From contig CBDDGQ010000006.1 in the NCBI GenBank assembly GCA_965227945.1, forward strand, positions 2,914,001 through 2,978,000: DNA of 64,000 bases, read 5' to 3'. The stretch comes from Azorhizobium sp965227945. GTDB lineage: Bacteria; Pseudomonadota; Alphaproteobacteria; Rhizobiales; Xanthobacteraceae. Made by a program: the position numbers and the translations under genes. Positions 27,837-36,635 of this stretch are shown here, piece after piece (within the stretch, counting starts at the first letter, position 1; each line of letters starts with the position of its first letter). Below the pieces are notes generated by a model. It had not been told where the DNA came from and ran no database searches. It was given only the letters and a program-made list of their open reading frames with translations.

Positions 27837-28981
27837 TGCTGGCCCTCCAGAAGCGCCAGACGCTCCACCCATGCGGCAAATCCCACCGCCGGCACCACGT
27901 CGGGGGCGCCCAGGCGGCTCAAGAGACGATCGTAGCGCCCACCCGCCACCAGCGGCCCGTCGATGCGGCCCAGCGGGTCGCCCAGCTCGAACACCATGCC
28001 GCTGTAATAGTCCAGCGGCCGGCCGAAGGCGGCGGAGAACTGCACCTCGGAGAGATTGACCCCATGGGCCGAGAGGAAGCCGGCGCGGGTCTGAAAGGCG
28101 GTGACCGCGTCGGCGATGTCGATGTGCGCATCCCGCGCCAGATCGCGCATCTGCTGCGCCGCCTCGTCCGGCTCGCCGGTGATGGACAGGTAGCGCGACA
28201 GGATGGCGGCGGTCTCCGAGGACAAGCCGTTGCCCTCCAGCGCCGCCTGCTCGAGGAATCGGGCGGCGATTTCGGACACCGTCCGCCCGCCCACGGTGGT
28301 AATGCCCGCGATGGAGAGCAGGTCGGTGATCAGCGCGCGGGCCGCATCGGGATCCGAGCCGGCGAGGGCGGACAGCACGCCCGCGTGGGCCGCGCCGCCG
28401 CCCGCCGGGGTGTGGCTCAGGCGCACCAGATCCTCATCCAGCCGGCCCTGGCCGAAATCCTTGAGCAGCCGGCGCCGCCAGACCGGCGGCAGCGCGAGCG
28501 CCTCCAGGACGGCGCCGAACAGGCCCACATCCCCCAGGAGGATCTCCGGATCGGGCACGCCATAGATGGCGCAAGTCTCGAGCCCGAGCGCGAGAATGTC
28601 CGCGTCCGCCGCCTCGCGGTCGGACCGGCCGAAGGATTCGATGCCGGCCTGGCGGAACTCGCCGGATCCCTCGCCGCGAAACCGGAACACCGGACCCAGA
28701 TAGCTCACCGCGGCCGGCAGCGGCAGGCGCAGGCGGGCCAGTTCACGGGCGACCGGAATGGTCAGCTCCGGCCGCAGGCACAATTCCTGCCCATCTTCGT
28801 CGATGGTCAGGAACATGCGGCGGCGGATGCTCTCGCCCGATAAATCGAGAAAGACGTCGGCCGGCTGCAGGATGGGGGGAGACAGGCGCGTGAAACCGGC
28901 CACGGCGAAGCGCACCATGAGCGCCTCGTCCAAGGCGTTGGTGTCGCGCAGAATGGGGGAGCTTTGCGCCTCGGTGGGCAT
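27833..28981 (-). CDS. hisZ: ATP phosphoribosyltransferase regulatory subunit
   Basis: A 382-residue HisZ, a paralogue of histidyl-tRNA synthetase that forms a complex with HisG. 'RRRMFLTIDEDGQELCLRPELTIPVARE' (about 54-80) corresponds to synthetase motif 2 region, and 'VFRFRGEGSGEFRQAGIESFG' follows. 'LDYYSGMVFELGD' near the C-terminus is like the histidine-binding loop. It is too short for a full tRNA synthetase and lacks an anticodon-binding domain. ATG 28981 is used; an in-frame GTG at 28999 is equally possible, and neither has a clear Shine-Dalgarno. It overlaps hisG by 4 bases. Confidence 0.92.
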   Translation of the reverse strand: MPTEAQSSPILRDTNALDEALMVRFAVAGFTRLSPPILQPADVFLDLSGESIRRRMFLTIDEDGQELCLRPELTIPVARELARLRLPLPAAVSYLGPVFRFRGEGSGEFRQAGIESFGRSDREAADADILALGLETCAIYGVPDPEILLGDVGLFGAVLEALALPPVWRRRLLKDFGQGRLDEDLVRLSHTPAGGGAAHAGVLSALAGSDPDAARALITDLLSIAGITTVGGRTVSEIAARFLEQAALEGNGLSSETAAILSRYLSITGEPDEAAQQMRDLARDAHIDIADAVTAFQTRAGFLSAHGVNLSEVQFSAAFGRPLDYYSGMVFELGDPLGRIDGPLVAGGRYDRLLSRLGAPDVVPAVGFAAWVERLALLEGQQ

Positions 28982-29160
28982 CTCGGGTCTGGATCTCACG
29001 CGGTGGTGCGAGGGGCCGCTCGGGGAAGGATCCCGCCGGTTTCGAGGCGGCTTCTAGCAAAGCTGGAGGCGGACGGCCACCCCGGCGCCGCCGCCCACCC
29101 TTAAGGCCGACGCTCGGGTCGGCTATAAGGAGGCCTGCCCACAGATTCGAAAGGTGGCCC

Positions 29161-29463
29161 ATGGCCGAGATCAGCAAGCCCGACGCCACCGCCCCGGCCG
29201 CCGCCGCCAAGCGCGAGACCAAGGCCCCGGCCGTGGCAGGCCTGTCGTTCGAAGCGGCCCTGGCGGAGCTGGAAGGCATCGTCCAGCGGCTGGAGGCGGG
29301 CAACGTGCCGCTGGAGGAGAGCATCGCCATCTATGAGCGGGGCGAAGCGCTGAAGAAGCGGTGCGAGGCGCTGCTGGGGGATGCCGAGGCGCGGGTCGCC
29401 ACCATCACCCGCGATGCGGACGGCCGCCCCACCGGCACGGCGCCGCTGGATCCGGCAGGCTGA
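29161..29463 (+). CDS. xseB: Exodeoxyribonuclease VII small subunit
   Basis: A 100-residue protein. The core 'SFEAALAELEGIVQRLEAGNVPLEESIAIYERGEALKKRCEALL' is the XseB helical-hairpin signature. A 25-residue Ala/Lys-rich N-terminal lead precedes it. With XseA (not in this window) it forms exonuclease VII, which degrades single-stranded DNA in both directions. AAAGG lies 7 bases before the ATG. In relatives, xseB is commonly followed by dxs and tlyA; here dxs is 4 kb away, with accessory genes between. Confidence 0.94.
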   Translation: MAEISKPDATAPAAAAKRETKAPAVAGLSFEAALAELEGIVQRLEAGNVPLEESIAIYERGEALKKRCEALLGDAEARVATITRDADGRPTGTAPLDPAG

Positions 29464-29565
29464 CAGCGTCCCAAAACGACACCGGCGGCCGTGGCCCGTG
29501 AGAACGGCTGCGGAACACACGGGGAGCGAATCGCGCGCAGACCGGTGTGCCGCTTTTGGTCTCGG

Positions 29566-30186
29566 TCAGTAGATGCCCGGAAGGATGCGCTTGGTCCGGG
29601 CCATATAGGCATCGTACTGCGGTCCGAAGGCCTCGCGCATCATGGCTTCCTCGCGCCCGACCCGGAACGCGAACAGGATGCCGAACCCAACGAGGCCGGA
29701 AAACCCCGCCAGCAGGTTCGGCAGCAGCAGCGCCTGCGCCAGCGCCCACAGGAAGAAGGCCGAATACATCGGATGACGCACCTGCCGGTAGACGCCGGAC
29801 GTCACCAACTGATGCGCATCCTTGATCTCCAGCGTGACCGACCACTGGCGGCCAAGGTCGCGATGAGTGCGCCAGAACAGCCAGAGGGAGGCCAGGAACA
29901 CCAGGGTTCCGGCCGCCAGTTGCAGCGGCGACAGCGGATAGGTGAGGGCGCGCGGCCAGCCGGTCACCGCGAAGACCGCGGGGATGAGGCCCAGGCCCAG
30001 GCTGGACAGGGTCAGCAGCGTGTACTCGCGCAGCGTGCGATGGCGCGCATCGGCCACCCGGGTCCGCCGCGCCTTGAGTTCGAACGGCAGCCGCAGCAGG
30101 TACCAGCCGAGGACGCCGGCTGCCCAGACATCGGTCGCGATCTGGAGGGTGGACACGGGGTGGGAGAGGAAGGGCAGAAAGATCAT
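29566..30186 (-). CDS. Isoprenylcysteine carboxyl methyltransferase-like membrane protein
   Basis: A 206-residue membrane protein with about five helices. The C-terminal 'GVYRQVRHPMYSAFFLWALA' segment (about 128-147) and 'VGREEAMMREAFGPQYDAYMARTKRILP' match the ICMT/PEMT-like domain: the R-H-P-x-Y and the E-E-x-x-x-x-x-x-G-x-x-Y elements bind SAM. Bacterial members methylate lipid or small-molecule substrates; the actual one is unknown. It overlaps the upstream alpha/beta-hydrolase gene by 4 bases (ATGA at 30183-30186), so the two work as a pair, perhaps on a lipid. Confidence 0.87.
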   Translation of the reverse strand: MIFLPFLSHPVSTLQIATDVWAAGVLGWYLLRLPFELKARRTRVADARHRTLREYTLLTLSSLGLGLIPAVFAVTGWPRALTYPLSPLQLAAGTLVFLASLWLFWRTHRDLGRQWSVTLEIKDAHQLVTSGVYRQVRHPMYSAFFLWALAQALLLPNLLAGFSGLVGFGILFAFRVGREEAMMREAFGPQYDAYMARTKRILPGIY

Positions 30187-31475
30187 GCGCTCTTTTGCTG
30201 TTTTGCCGCTTCCGGTGCAAGCAGCCCGCCCTCCGCCGTGAACACAGACAGCGGCCCCTCCGCGGTGCCCACCAGAGTGTCGAACGGCACCGGGGCGCAG
30301 ACGAAGGCGTAGAAATCAAACGGCGCGCGCTGGTCATTGGCCAGGAAGAACTGGCAGTGCAGGCGCATCACATCGAACCGGAACCGGGCGAAGGTGGCCG
30401 GCGAGAGCATGGTGCGGATCGCCACCCGGCGGATCAGGGGCCGGCGGCTCGTGTCGCCGTCGCCGGCGCGTCCCAGGGTGACCGGGTCCACCTTGTAGAA
30501 GGAAACGATGTCGTCCCGCGCCTGGTACTCGGTCCAGCCGATGGCGGCGGCTTTGGACAGCGTGCGGGTCGATCCGCGCAGGCGATCTGCGGCGGGGTGC
30601 AGTGCGAATTTCGCGATGGTGGAGCCAAGGGTCAGGACCCGGATGGGTACGGTCGTTCCCAGCTGCGGGTTATCGCGCAGTGCGCGGGCCACAAGACTGA
30701 CCGCATGCATAGCCCCGAGACTGTGTCCGGCCAGGACGATCTCATCCACCCCGCCCATTGCGACCGCTGCCTGCAGGCGATCCGAGAAAGCGGTGATACG
30801 CTCCTTCAGCTTGGGATAGCGGTCATGGGCGAAATCCACGGAGAACTCCGCAAGGTCCAAGGATTGGCGGAGCCGCAGCCTCTGATTGAGCAGGCGGATC
30901 AGGCCCAGCCCGACGGCGAGGGCCAGGAGAATGCCGGCACCCACCGCGGTCCACCGACCCGTCTGCCCCTGCGCCGCCAGGGCCGTTCCGATCAGAGCGT
31001 TGCTCACCAGTGGCTGGAGCGCGCGGGCGGCGAGCCAGCCGAGCCCCCCGGCGACGGCCCAGATGAGGGCGAGCGTCAGATAGGGGAGGCAGAAAAAGAT
31101 GCCGTAGCGGTGGCTGGTCCGGAAATAGCGAAAGATGGTGCCGGTGACGATCATGTCTCCGAGCGCCCGCACGGAGCCCTTGAGATGGGACCAGCGGCTG
31201 CGGTTCATGTCCGCACGCACAAGGTCGTCCCAGGCGAGCACTTCAAAACGGGTTTCGGTGGCCCAGTCCGGCCCCTCGGCGCGGGTGCTCCAATAGGCGC
31301 CGGTGCGGTTCATACGCAGATCACCGGACGCCCTGGCGTTGACATTCCAGACACCCGAAAAACGCGCCAATTCCCGCAGGAACACGCGATGGTGGGCCTC
31401 GGCGGTCATGGCGTCATAGCCCGCCACGAAGAAGATATGGCGGCGGAACGGGGAGGGTGACGGAGGTACAGTCAT
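30183..31475 (-). CDS. Membrane protein with alpha/beta-hydrolase (lipase-like) domain
   Basis: A 430-residue protein of an uncharacterised family. It starts 'FFVAGYDAMTAEAHHRVF', like a hydrolase oxyanion region. Two adjacent hydrophobic helices occur near residues 125-145 and 180-200 ('GIFFCLPYLTLALIWAVAG', 'AGILLALAVGLGL'). The nucleophile elbow 'LAGHSLGAMHAV' (about 244-255) provides G-H-S-L-G. A catalytic acid and histidine are likely further on but not assigned. A membrane-bound esterase or lipase acting on lipids is likely. It is the first gene of a two-gene unit with the ICMT-like methyltransferase (4-base overlap). Confidence 0.75.
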   Translation of the reverse strand: MTVPPSPSPFRRHIFFVAGYDAMTAEAHHRVFLRELARFSGVWNVNARASGDLRMNRTGAYWSTRAEGPDWATETRFEVLAWDDLVRADMNRSRWSHLKGSVRALGDMIVTGTIFRYFRTSHRYGIFFCLPYLTLALIWAVAGGLGWLAARALQPLVSNALIGTALAAQGQTGRWTAVGAGILLALAVGLGLIRLLNQRLRLRQSLDLAEFSVDFAHDRYPKLKERITAFSDRLQAAVAMGGVDEIVLAGHSLGAMHAVSLVARALRDNPQLGTTVPIRVLTLGSTIAKFALHPAADRLRGSTRTLSKAAAIGWTEYQARDDIVSFYKVDPVTLGRAGDGDTSRRPLIRRVAIRTMLSPATFARFRFDVMRLHCQFFLANDQRAPFDFYAFVCAPVPFDTLVGTAEGPLSVFTAEGGLLAPEAAKQQKSA

Positions 31476-31652
31476 GATGCGATCAGTCTATCGGAGACGA
31501 GCGGAGGGCGCAAAGCCGCCCATCGGGTCGCGCCCTTGATCTCTCGCGATGCGGTGCTACCTATGCTGCCCATCAGCCGCGACACAGCGGTGCGAGCCTG
31601 AAGGGCGGCGTGTCCGGCCTTGTCTTTTCAGTCCTGGCGGCGGGAGTATGCT

Positions 31653-32579
31653 GTGACGACGCCGCAAAGGCTGCTGTTCGTGCAAGTGAAAAAGCCGCCC
31701 TCGGTCAGTGTCGTGTTCGTCTCCTATAACAGCGGGGCGGTGCTGCCGCGGGCCATCGCCTCCGTCCCGGCACCGCATCAGGTGCTGGTGGTAGACAATG
31801 CCAGCCCCGAGGGCACCGCCTGGGCGGCGGACGTGCAGCGGCCTTTCCAACTGGTGTCCATGGCGCGCAACCTCGGCTTCGGCTCCGCGTGCAACGCCGG
31901 GGCGCGGGCGGCGCGGGGCGACTATGTGCTGTTCCTCAATCCCGATGCGGTGCTGGCGCAGGACGCCATCTCGCTATTGCTGGACGCCGTGAAGCGCTAT
32001 GGCGACCCGGCCATCTTCATGCCGTCCATCATTGGCGAGAACGACCGGCCGATGCGGAAGGAAGGGTCGATCCTGGAGCCGGTGCCGCGCAAGAAGCGGC
32101 TGAAGGCGGAGGAGATCGCCGGGGACTATTGCACGCGCTTCGTGCACGGCGCCGCCTTCCTCATGGAGCGCCGGGCCTTCCTGGCCATGGGCGGGTTCGA
32201 CGAGGCGATCTTCCTGTATCACGAGGATGACGATCTGGCCCTGCGGGCGCGGGCGCACGGCATTCCGATCATTGTGGTGACGGGCGCCCAGGTGCGCCAC
32301 GCGGGGGGCAAGTCGTCGACGCCCGGCTGGCGGCAGACCTTTCGGGTTAATCGCTTCAAGAAGCATTCCGAGCGCTATGTCCGGGCGAAATACGGCGAAA
32401 CCAAAGGGGGCGCAGCGGAGTTGCTCTATCTGGCGGCCGGGTGTCTGCTGTCGGTGATGATGCTGGACATCCATCGCTTGATGATCCGCTCGGGCAAGAT
32501 TGCTGGCCTAAGGGACGATATTCCACTGCCGTCGCCGCGAAAGTCGCGCGAAATCCCACCGCCGAATGTGCCTGCCTGA
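31653..32579 (+). CDS. Family 2 glycosyltransferase (rhamnosyltransferase-like)
   Basis: A 308-residue GT-A enzyme. The N-terminal 'SVVFVSYNSGAVLPRAI' and 'VVDNAS' (about 40-45) begin the nucleotide-sugar fold. 'ARNLGFGSACNAGARAARGDYVLFLNPDAV' (about 70-100) holds the N-P-D metal-site motif. 'MGGFDEAIFLYHEDDDLALRAR' (about 180-200) holds the E-D-D catalytic region. This pattern fits O-antigen or exopolysaccharide rhamnosyl- and similar transferases. GTG 31653 is chosen because GGGAG lies 6 bases upstream; a TTG at 31620 is in frame but unsupported. It is followed after 26 bases by the RgpF-like gene, so the two form a glycan unit. Confidence 0.9.
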   Translation: MTTPQRLLFVQVKKPPSVSVVFVSYNSGAVLPRAIASVPAPHQVLVVDNASPEGTAWAADVQRPFQLVSMARNLGFGSACNAGARAARGDYVLFLNPDAVLAQDAISLLLDAVKRYGDPAIFMPSIIGENDRPMRKEGSILEPVPRKKRLKAEEIAGDYCTRFVHGAAFLMERRAFLAMGGFDEAIFLYHEDDDLALRARAHGIPIIVVTGAQVRHAGGKSSTPGWRQTFRVNRFKKHSERYVRAKYGETKGGAAELLYLAAGCLLSVMMLDIHRLMIRSGKIAGLRDDIPLPSPRKSREIPPPNVPA

Positions 32580-32605
32580 TGAGGCCTGCTTGTGAGTCGT
32601 GATCG

Positions 32606-33589
32606 ATGAGTGCCCCTGACACCACGCGGGTCGCCCGCCACCTGCTCACGGCTGCGGTCAAGGTGTTCGCCGGCTTCGACCCGGCGCCAAATGTCCGCAA
32701 GGCGTTGGGCCTCCTGGAGGCGCCAGAGACCGGCGCCGAACTGCCGGACGAGCAGGATCTGGCGACCTTGCGGCGGCGTGTGGTGCGCCCGCTCGGCGGC
32801 ATGGACGGGCGGCCGGTGTGCCTGTTCGCCACCTATTCGCCGGATGGCCGCATATGGCCGCACGTGACCCAATATTGCCGTGACCTGCGCGCCGCCGGAT
32901 GCCGGCTGGTGATGATCGTCGCCACCGATCGTCCCGATCTACGGGTCGCCGATCCCGGCCCCGGCGTCGCCGACGCGCTGCTGGTGGTGGAGAATTTCGG
33001 TTACGACTTCTCCGCCTGGGCCCGCACACTGCGGCTGTGGCCGGACCTGTGGACCGCCCCCGCTCTGTGGTTCGTCAATGACAGCGTCTATCATTCGCCC
33101 TCCGCCTTGCCGGGGCTGATCGAGAAGATCCGGCGCAGCCCCGCCGACGTGGTGGCGATGACCGAGAGCACCGCCTTCCGCCGTCATTTCCAGAGCTACT
33201 TCTTCGTCCTGCGGACGCGCGCGCTGGCGCACGAGACGGTTCAGGCGTTCTTTTCCGAAGTCCGTGCCCTGGGGGACAAGCAGAAAGTGATCGAGACCTG
33301 CGAGGTGCCGTTGCCCAGCCTGCTGGCGACGGCGCGGCTGCAGGTGGAGGTGCTGTTCCCCTTGAGCCCCGACGATCCGCGCGCCGCAAACCCCACCTTG
33401 GCGGCCTGGCACGACCTGCTGCGCAACGGGCTACCGTTCGTGAAGGTGCAATTGCTGCGCGACAATCCCATGCAAGTGGACCTGTCGCGCTGGCGCAGCG
33501 ATCTGACAGCGGCCGGCTTTCGTATGGAAGAGGTCGAGATGCATTTGGGGAGCATCAAGATACCGGCGGCAGCCTTGTTGCAGCCGTGA
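32606..33589 (+). CDS. Rhamnan synthesis F-like (RgpF family) protein
   Basis: A 327-residue protein matching the RgpF family: 'VCLFATYSPDGRIWPHVTQYCRDLRAAG' (about 72-98), 'VVENFGYDFSAWARTL' (about 130-145), 'WFVNDSVYHSP' (about 155) and 'AMTESTAFRRHFQSYFFVLR'. RgpF proteins help build rhamnose-rich polysaccharide; the precise step is uncertain, and many are fused to glycosyltransferase domains, while this is the single domain. The first 60 residues form a separate helical lead. No strong ribosome binding site precedes the ATG. Working with the adjacent GT2, it likely serves surface polysaccharide synthesis. Confidence 0.82.
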   Translation: MSAPDTTRVARHLLTAAVKVFAGFDPAPNVRKALGLLEAPETGAELPDEQDLATLRRRVVRPLGGMDGRPVCLFATYSPDGRIWPHVTQYCRDLRAAGCRLVMIVATDRPDLRVADPGPGVADALLVVENFGYDFSAWARTLRLWPDLWTAPALWFVNDSVYHSPSALPGLIEKIRRSPADVVAMTESTAFRRHFQSYFFVLRTRALAHETVQAFFSEVRALGDKQKVIETCEVPLPSLLATARLQVEVLFPLSPDDPRAANPTLAAWHDLLRNGLPFVKVQLLRDNPMQVDLSRWRSDLTAAGFRMEEVEMHLGSIKIPAAALLQP

Positions 33590-33718
33590 ACATGGTCGAT
33601 GACGGCCATCGTGACCCAGACGGCGGTGCACGCCCGGTGCCCGGGTTGCGCGTTGCGCAGCCGCATCTGACTGTGTAAGCCTCGGTTTCCGGCGCGCGGC
33701 CGGTCAGCGGAGTGTTCG

Positions 33719-35668
33719 GTGACGGTAACGAAGACACCGCTTCTCGATACGGTGCGCGACGCCTCGGATGTCAGGCGCCTGCCGGAAGAGAAGCTCTTCC
33801 AATTGGCTGACGAGCTTCGCGCCGAAACCATCAGCGCGGTCTCGGTCACCGGCGGTCACCTGGGCGCCGGCCTCGGCGTGGTCGAGCTGACAGTGGCGCT
33901 GCATCACGTCTTCAACACGCCCCATGACCGCCTGATCTGGGACGTGGGTCACCAGTGCTATCCGCACAAGATCCTCACCGGCCGCCGCGATCGCATCCGC
34001 ACCCTGCGCCAGGGCGGTGGCCTGTCCGGTTTCACGCGCCGGTCGGAGAGCGTCTACGATCCGTTCGGCGCGGCCCACTCGTCCACCTCCATCTCCGCAG
34101 GCCTCGGCATGGCCGTGGCGCGGGATCTGGCGGGCGAGGAACGCAATATTGTCTGCGTCATCGGCGACGGCGCCATGTCGGCGGGCATGGCCTATGAGGC
34201 CATGAACAATGCCGGCGCCATGGACAGCCGGCTGATCGTCATTCTCAACGACAATGACATGTCCATTGCGCCGCCCACGGGCGCCATGTCGGCCTATCTG
34301 GCGCGGCTGATCTCCGGGCGCACCTATCTGTCGCTGCGGGAAATCGGCAAGCAGCTGGCTGGTCACATGCCCAAGTTCGTCAAGCAGGGCGCCGCGCGGG
34401 CCGAGGAATTTGCCCGCGGCTTCTGGACCGGCGGCACGTTGTTCGAGGAGATGGGGTTTTACTACGTGGGTCCCATCGACGGCCACAATCTCGAGCACCT
34501 GTTGCCGGTGCTCAAGAATGTGCGCGACGCCAAGACCGGCCCGATCCTGGTGCATGTGGTGACCCAGAAGGGCAAGGGCTATCCGCCGGCCGAGGCCTCC
34601 GCCGACAAGTATCACGGCGTGGTCAAGTTCGACGTGATGACTGGCACGCAGGTGAAGGCCAAGTCCAATGCGCCCAGCTATACGCGGGTGTTTGCGGAAG
34701 CCCTCATCGACGAAGCGGGCCGCGACGACAAGATCGTCGCCATCACCGCCGCCATGCCCTCCGGGACCGGGCTGGATCTGTTCGGCCAGGCCTTTCCCAA
34801 GCGCACCTTCGACGTGGCCATTGCCGAGCAGCATGCGGTAACCTTTGCCGCCGGACTGGCGTCGGAAGGCTACAAGCCGTTCTGTGCCCTCTATTCCACC
34901 TTCCTGCAGCGCGGCTACGACCAGGTGATCCACGACGTGGCGATCCAGAACCTGCCGGTGCGCTTCGCCGTGGACCGGGCAGGGCTGGTGGGCGCGGACG
35001 GGGCCACCCATGCGGGGTCGTTCGACATCGCCATGCTGACCTGCCTGCCGGGCTTCACGGTCATGGCGCCGGCGGACGAGGCGGAACTCACCCATATGAT
35101 CGCCACCGCCGTGGCCCATGATTCCGGTCCCAGCGCCGTGCGCTTTCCACGCGGCGAGGGCGTGGGCGTCGAGCGGCCCGAGCGAGGGCAGGTGCTGCCC
35201 ATCGGGCGCGGTCGGGTGATGCGGGACGGCACTGATCTGGCACTGCTCTCTTTGGGCACCCGGCTGGCGGCCTGCCTCGACGCGGCCGAGCGGCTCGCCA
35301 GCCTCGGTCATTCGGTCACGGTGGTCGATGCGCGCTTTGCCAAGCCCATCGACCGCGACCTAATCCTGCGCCTGGCGCGGGAGCACCCGGCGCTGGTGAT
35401 CGTGGAAGAAGGCTCGGTGGGAGGATTCGGCAGCCAGGTCCTGCAGTTGCTCTCGGACGAGGGGGCGTTGGACCATGGACTGAAGGTCCGCTCGCTGGTG
35501 CTGCCGGACAGCTTCATCGACCAGGATACGCCTGCGGCGCAGATGGCCCTGGCCGGACTTGATGCCGACGGGATCGTGGCGCGCAGCTTGGCCCTGCTCG
35601 AGCAGGCGGCCGACCGGCGGGGGGCGAGCGCGACTTTGCGGACCCATGGGGCCTTGCGCCTGACCTGA
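33719..35668 (+). CDS. dxs: 1-deoxy-D-xylulose-5-phosphate synthase
   Basis: A 649-residue Dxs, the first enzyme of the MEP isoprenoid pathway (pyruvate + glyceraldehyde 3-phosphate, thiamine diphosphate dependent). Landmarks are 'GGHLGAGLGVVELTVALHHVF' (about 43-63), 'DVGHQCYPHKILTGR' (about 76-90), the ThDP/Mg site 'IGDGAMSAGMAYEAMNNAG' (about 145-163), and in the second half 'FDVAIAEQHAVTFAAGLA' and 'DRAGLVGADGATHAG'. The length is normal. GTG 33719 has GGAG 6 bases upstream. In many relatives it sits between xseB and tlyA; both are in this window but separated by accessory genes. Confidence 0.97.
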   Translation: MTVTKTPLLDTVRDASDVRRLPEEKLFQLADELRAETISAVSVTGGHLGAGLGVVELTVALHHVFNTPHDRLIWDVGHQCYPHKILTGRRDRIRTLRQGGGLSGFTRRSESVYDPFGAAHSSTSISAGLGMAVARDLAGEERNIVCVIGDGAMSAGMAYEAMNNAGAMDSRLIVILNDNDMSIAPPTGAMSAYLARLISGRTYLSLREIGKQLAGHMPKFVKQGAARAEEFARGFWTGGTLFEEMGFYYVGPIDGHNLEHLLPVLKNVRDAKTGPILVHVVTQKGKGYPPAEASADKYHGVVKFDVMTGTQVKAKSNAPSYTRVFAEALIDEAGRDDKIVAITAAMPSGTGLDLFGQAFPKRTFDVAIAEQHAVTFAAGLASEGYKPFCALYSTFLQRGYDQVIHDVAIQNLPVRFAVDRAGLVGADGATHAGSFDIAMLTCLPGFTVMAPADEAELTHMIATAVAHDSGPSAVRFPRGEGVGVERPERGQVLPIGRGRVMRDGTDLALLSLGTRLAACLDAAERLASLGHSVTVVDARFAKPIDRDLILRLAREHPALVIVEEGSVGGFGSQVLQLLSDEGALDHGLKVRSLVLPDSFIDQDTPAAQMALAGLDADGIVARSLALLEQAADRRGASATLRTHGALRLT

Positions 35669-35703
35669 CACCGCCATCGCCATGGCCGGTGCGCCGTCCC
35701 GAA

Positions 35704-35733
35704 CGTCACGGGCCGCGATGCCGCGCCGTGACG
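35704..35733 (+). terminator. Hairpin terminator after dxs
   Basis: An 8-bp stem, CGTCACGG (35704-35711) with CCGTGACG (35726-35733) and a GC-rich loop, lies 36 bases after the dxs stop. Confidence 0.55.
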
Positions 35734-35787
35734 CGACAGCTGACCCAGCCGAGCATCCCCATCTGATCTGCTTGGTCATTTGGCGAT

Positions 35788-35805
35788 TGTAATCGCATTA
35801 TTACA
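35788..35805. promoter_or_regulatory. Inverted repeat, possible operator
   Basis: TGTAAT (35788-35793) and ATTACA (35800-35805) form a perfect 6-bp inverted repeat around a 6-base spacer, about 210 bases upstream of the start at 36013, inside the AT-rich tract. It resembles the half-site layout of a dimeric regulator; which one is unknown. Confidence 0.35.
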
Positions 35806-36012
35806 GTTGGATTGTTCCTCTGTGATTTAGATGTAATTTATCGCGACGAAGCGGAATGCTGAGGCGGCTATATAAATAGTGGCCAATGTTAATCAAATAT
35901 CCGGGTCTAAATTTGATCTTATTTTATTTCTGAGCTTCGCATTCCCGCTAAAGCTTGCCTTAGCCACGCATGTTTGACCCCGTCCATCCCGTTTGGGAGG
36001 GGCAGGCACGAG

Positions 36013-36570
36013 GTGGATCAGGTCAAGAAGTGGAAGCTTGAGATGTTTTTCTCTTCGGTGATGCGCGTCATGGTTTCACCCATTGCGATCGCAATCATAA
36101 ATGCTTTGATTGTCGTCGTGATTGCCTTGGCGTTATGTGATCTTGTTGAAGCTCTTTCCGCTCATGTCTTGCTTGGCGAACCCATGGACACCACGCTGGG
36201 CATTGGCGTGATCCTGATCGGCTGGGGCGTCGCGTTGGAGGAGCGTCAATCGCTGCGCGAGCTGTTTCATCTGGCCGGGGGGGCGGACGAGGAGCGGCAG
36301 ATGGCCATCGACCATGATTGTCATGGCGTGGGCGTTGGCGCACTGCTGCTCGGCTTGTTCTCTGAAGTGGCGATCGAGTGCATCAAGCTGCCGAACCGGG
36401 TGGTGAACACCAGCGGTATCGAGCCTTATGTCCTGGGGCTTGCGGTGGCCATGCTGGTGCTCTGCGCAGGCATTCTGGGCATTCATATTCTGCGACTTGG
36501 CCGCTTCGCCATGGCTGCCGGACGCTGGCCCGAGGGCGGGGCGCTCAAGGCCCCGACCATCCAGCATTAA
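36013..36570 (+). CDS. Membrane protein of unknown function
   Basis: A 185-residue protein with about four hydrophobic helices (about 16-45, 60-80, 105-125 and 138-162), separated by short charged loops. The middle loop has 'LEERQSLRELFHLAGGADEERQMAIDHDCHG'. No family is recognised. GTG 36013 is used, reading V-D-Q-V-K-K-W-K; GGGAGG lies about 12 bases upstream. The first codons (to about 36130) are less GC-rich than the rest of the gene, like the AT-rich leader. A TTG at 35974 is in frame but weaker. It is convergent with the exported protein at 36636. Confidence 0.65.
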   Translation: MDQVKKWKLEMFFSSVMRVMVSPIAIAIINALIVVVIALALCDLVEALSAHVLLGEPMDTTLGIGVILIGWGVALEERQSLRELFHLAGGADEERQMAIDHDCHGVGVGALLLGLFSEVAIECIKLPNRVVNTSGIEPYVLGLAVAMLVLCAGILGIHILRLGRFAMAAGRWPEGGALKAPTIQH

Positions 36571-36590
36571 GCCGAACAGGACTCTGCCGT

Positions 36591-36606
36591 GGGCGCTGCA
36601 GCGCCC
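36591..36606. terminator. Palindromic hairpin between convergent genes
   Basis: GGGCGCTGCAGCGCCC is a perfect 16-base palindrome, between the stop at 36570 and the stop of the convergent gene at 36636. Flanking bases (CCGT and ACGG) could extend the stem. It can serve both directions. Confidence 0.5.
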
Positions 36607-36635
36607 GCGGGCACGGGGACGCGCTGGCGGAACCG

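Larger units (their letters stand above)
35669..36012. other. Intergenic region with AT-rich promoter tract
   Basis: The first 80 bases are GC-rich and hold the dxs terminator. From about 35770 to 35960 the composition drops sharply to AT-rich, unlike all flanking genes, with an 18-base inverted repeat at 35788-35805 and runs such as TATATAAATAG near 35870. No gene is seen. It probably holds the promoter and silencer- or regulator-binding sites of the membrane protein gene at 36013. Confidence 0.55.
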
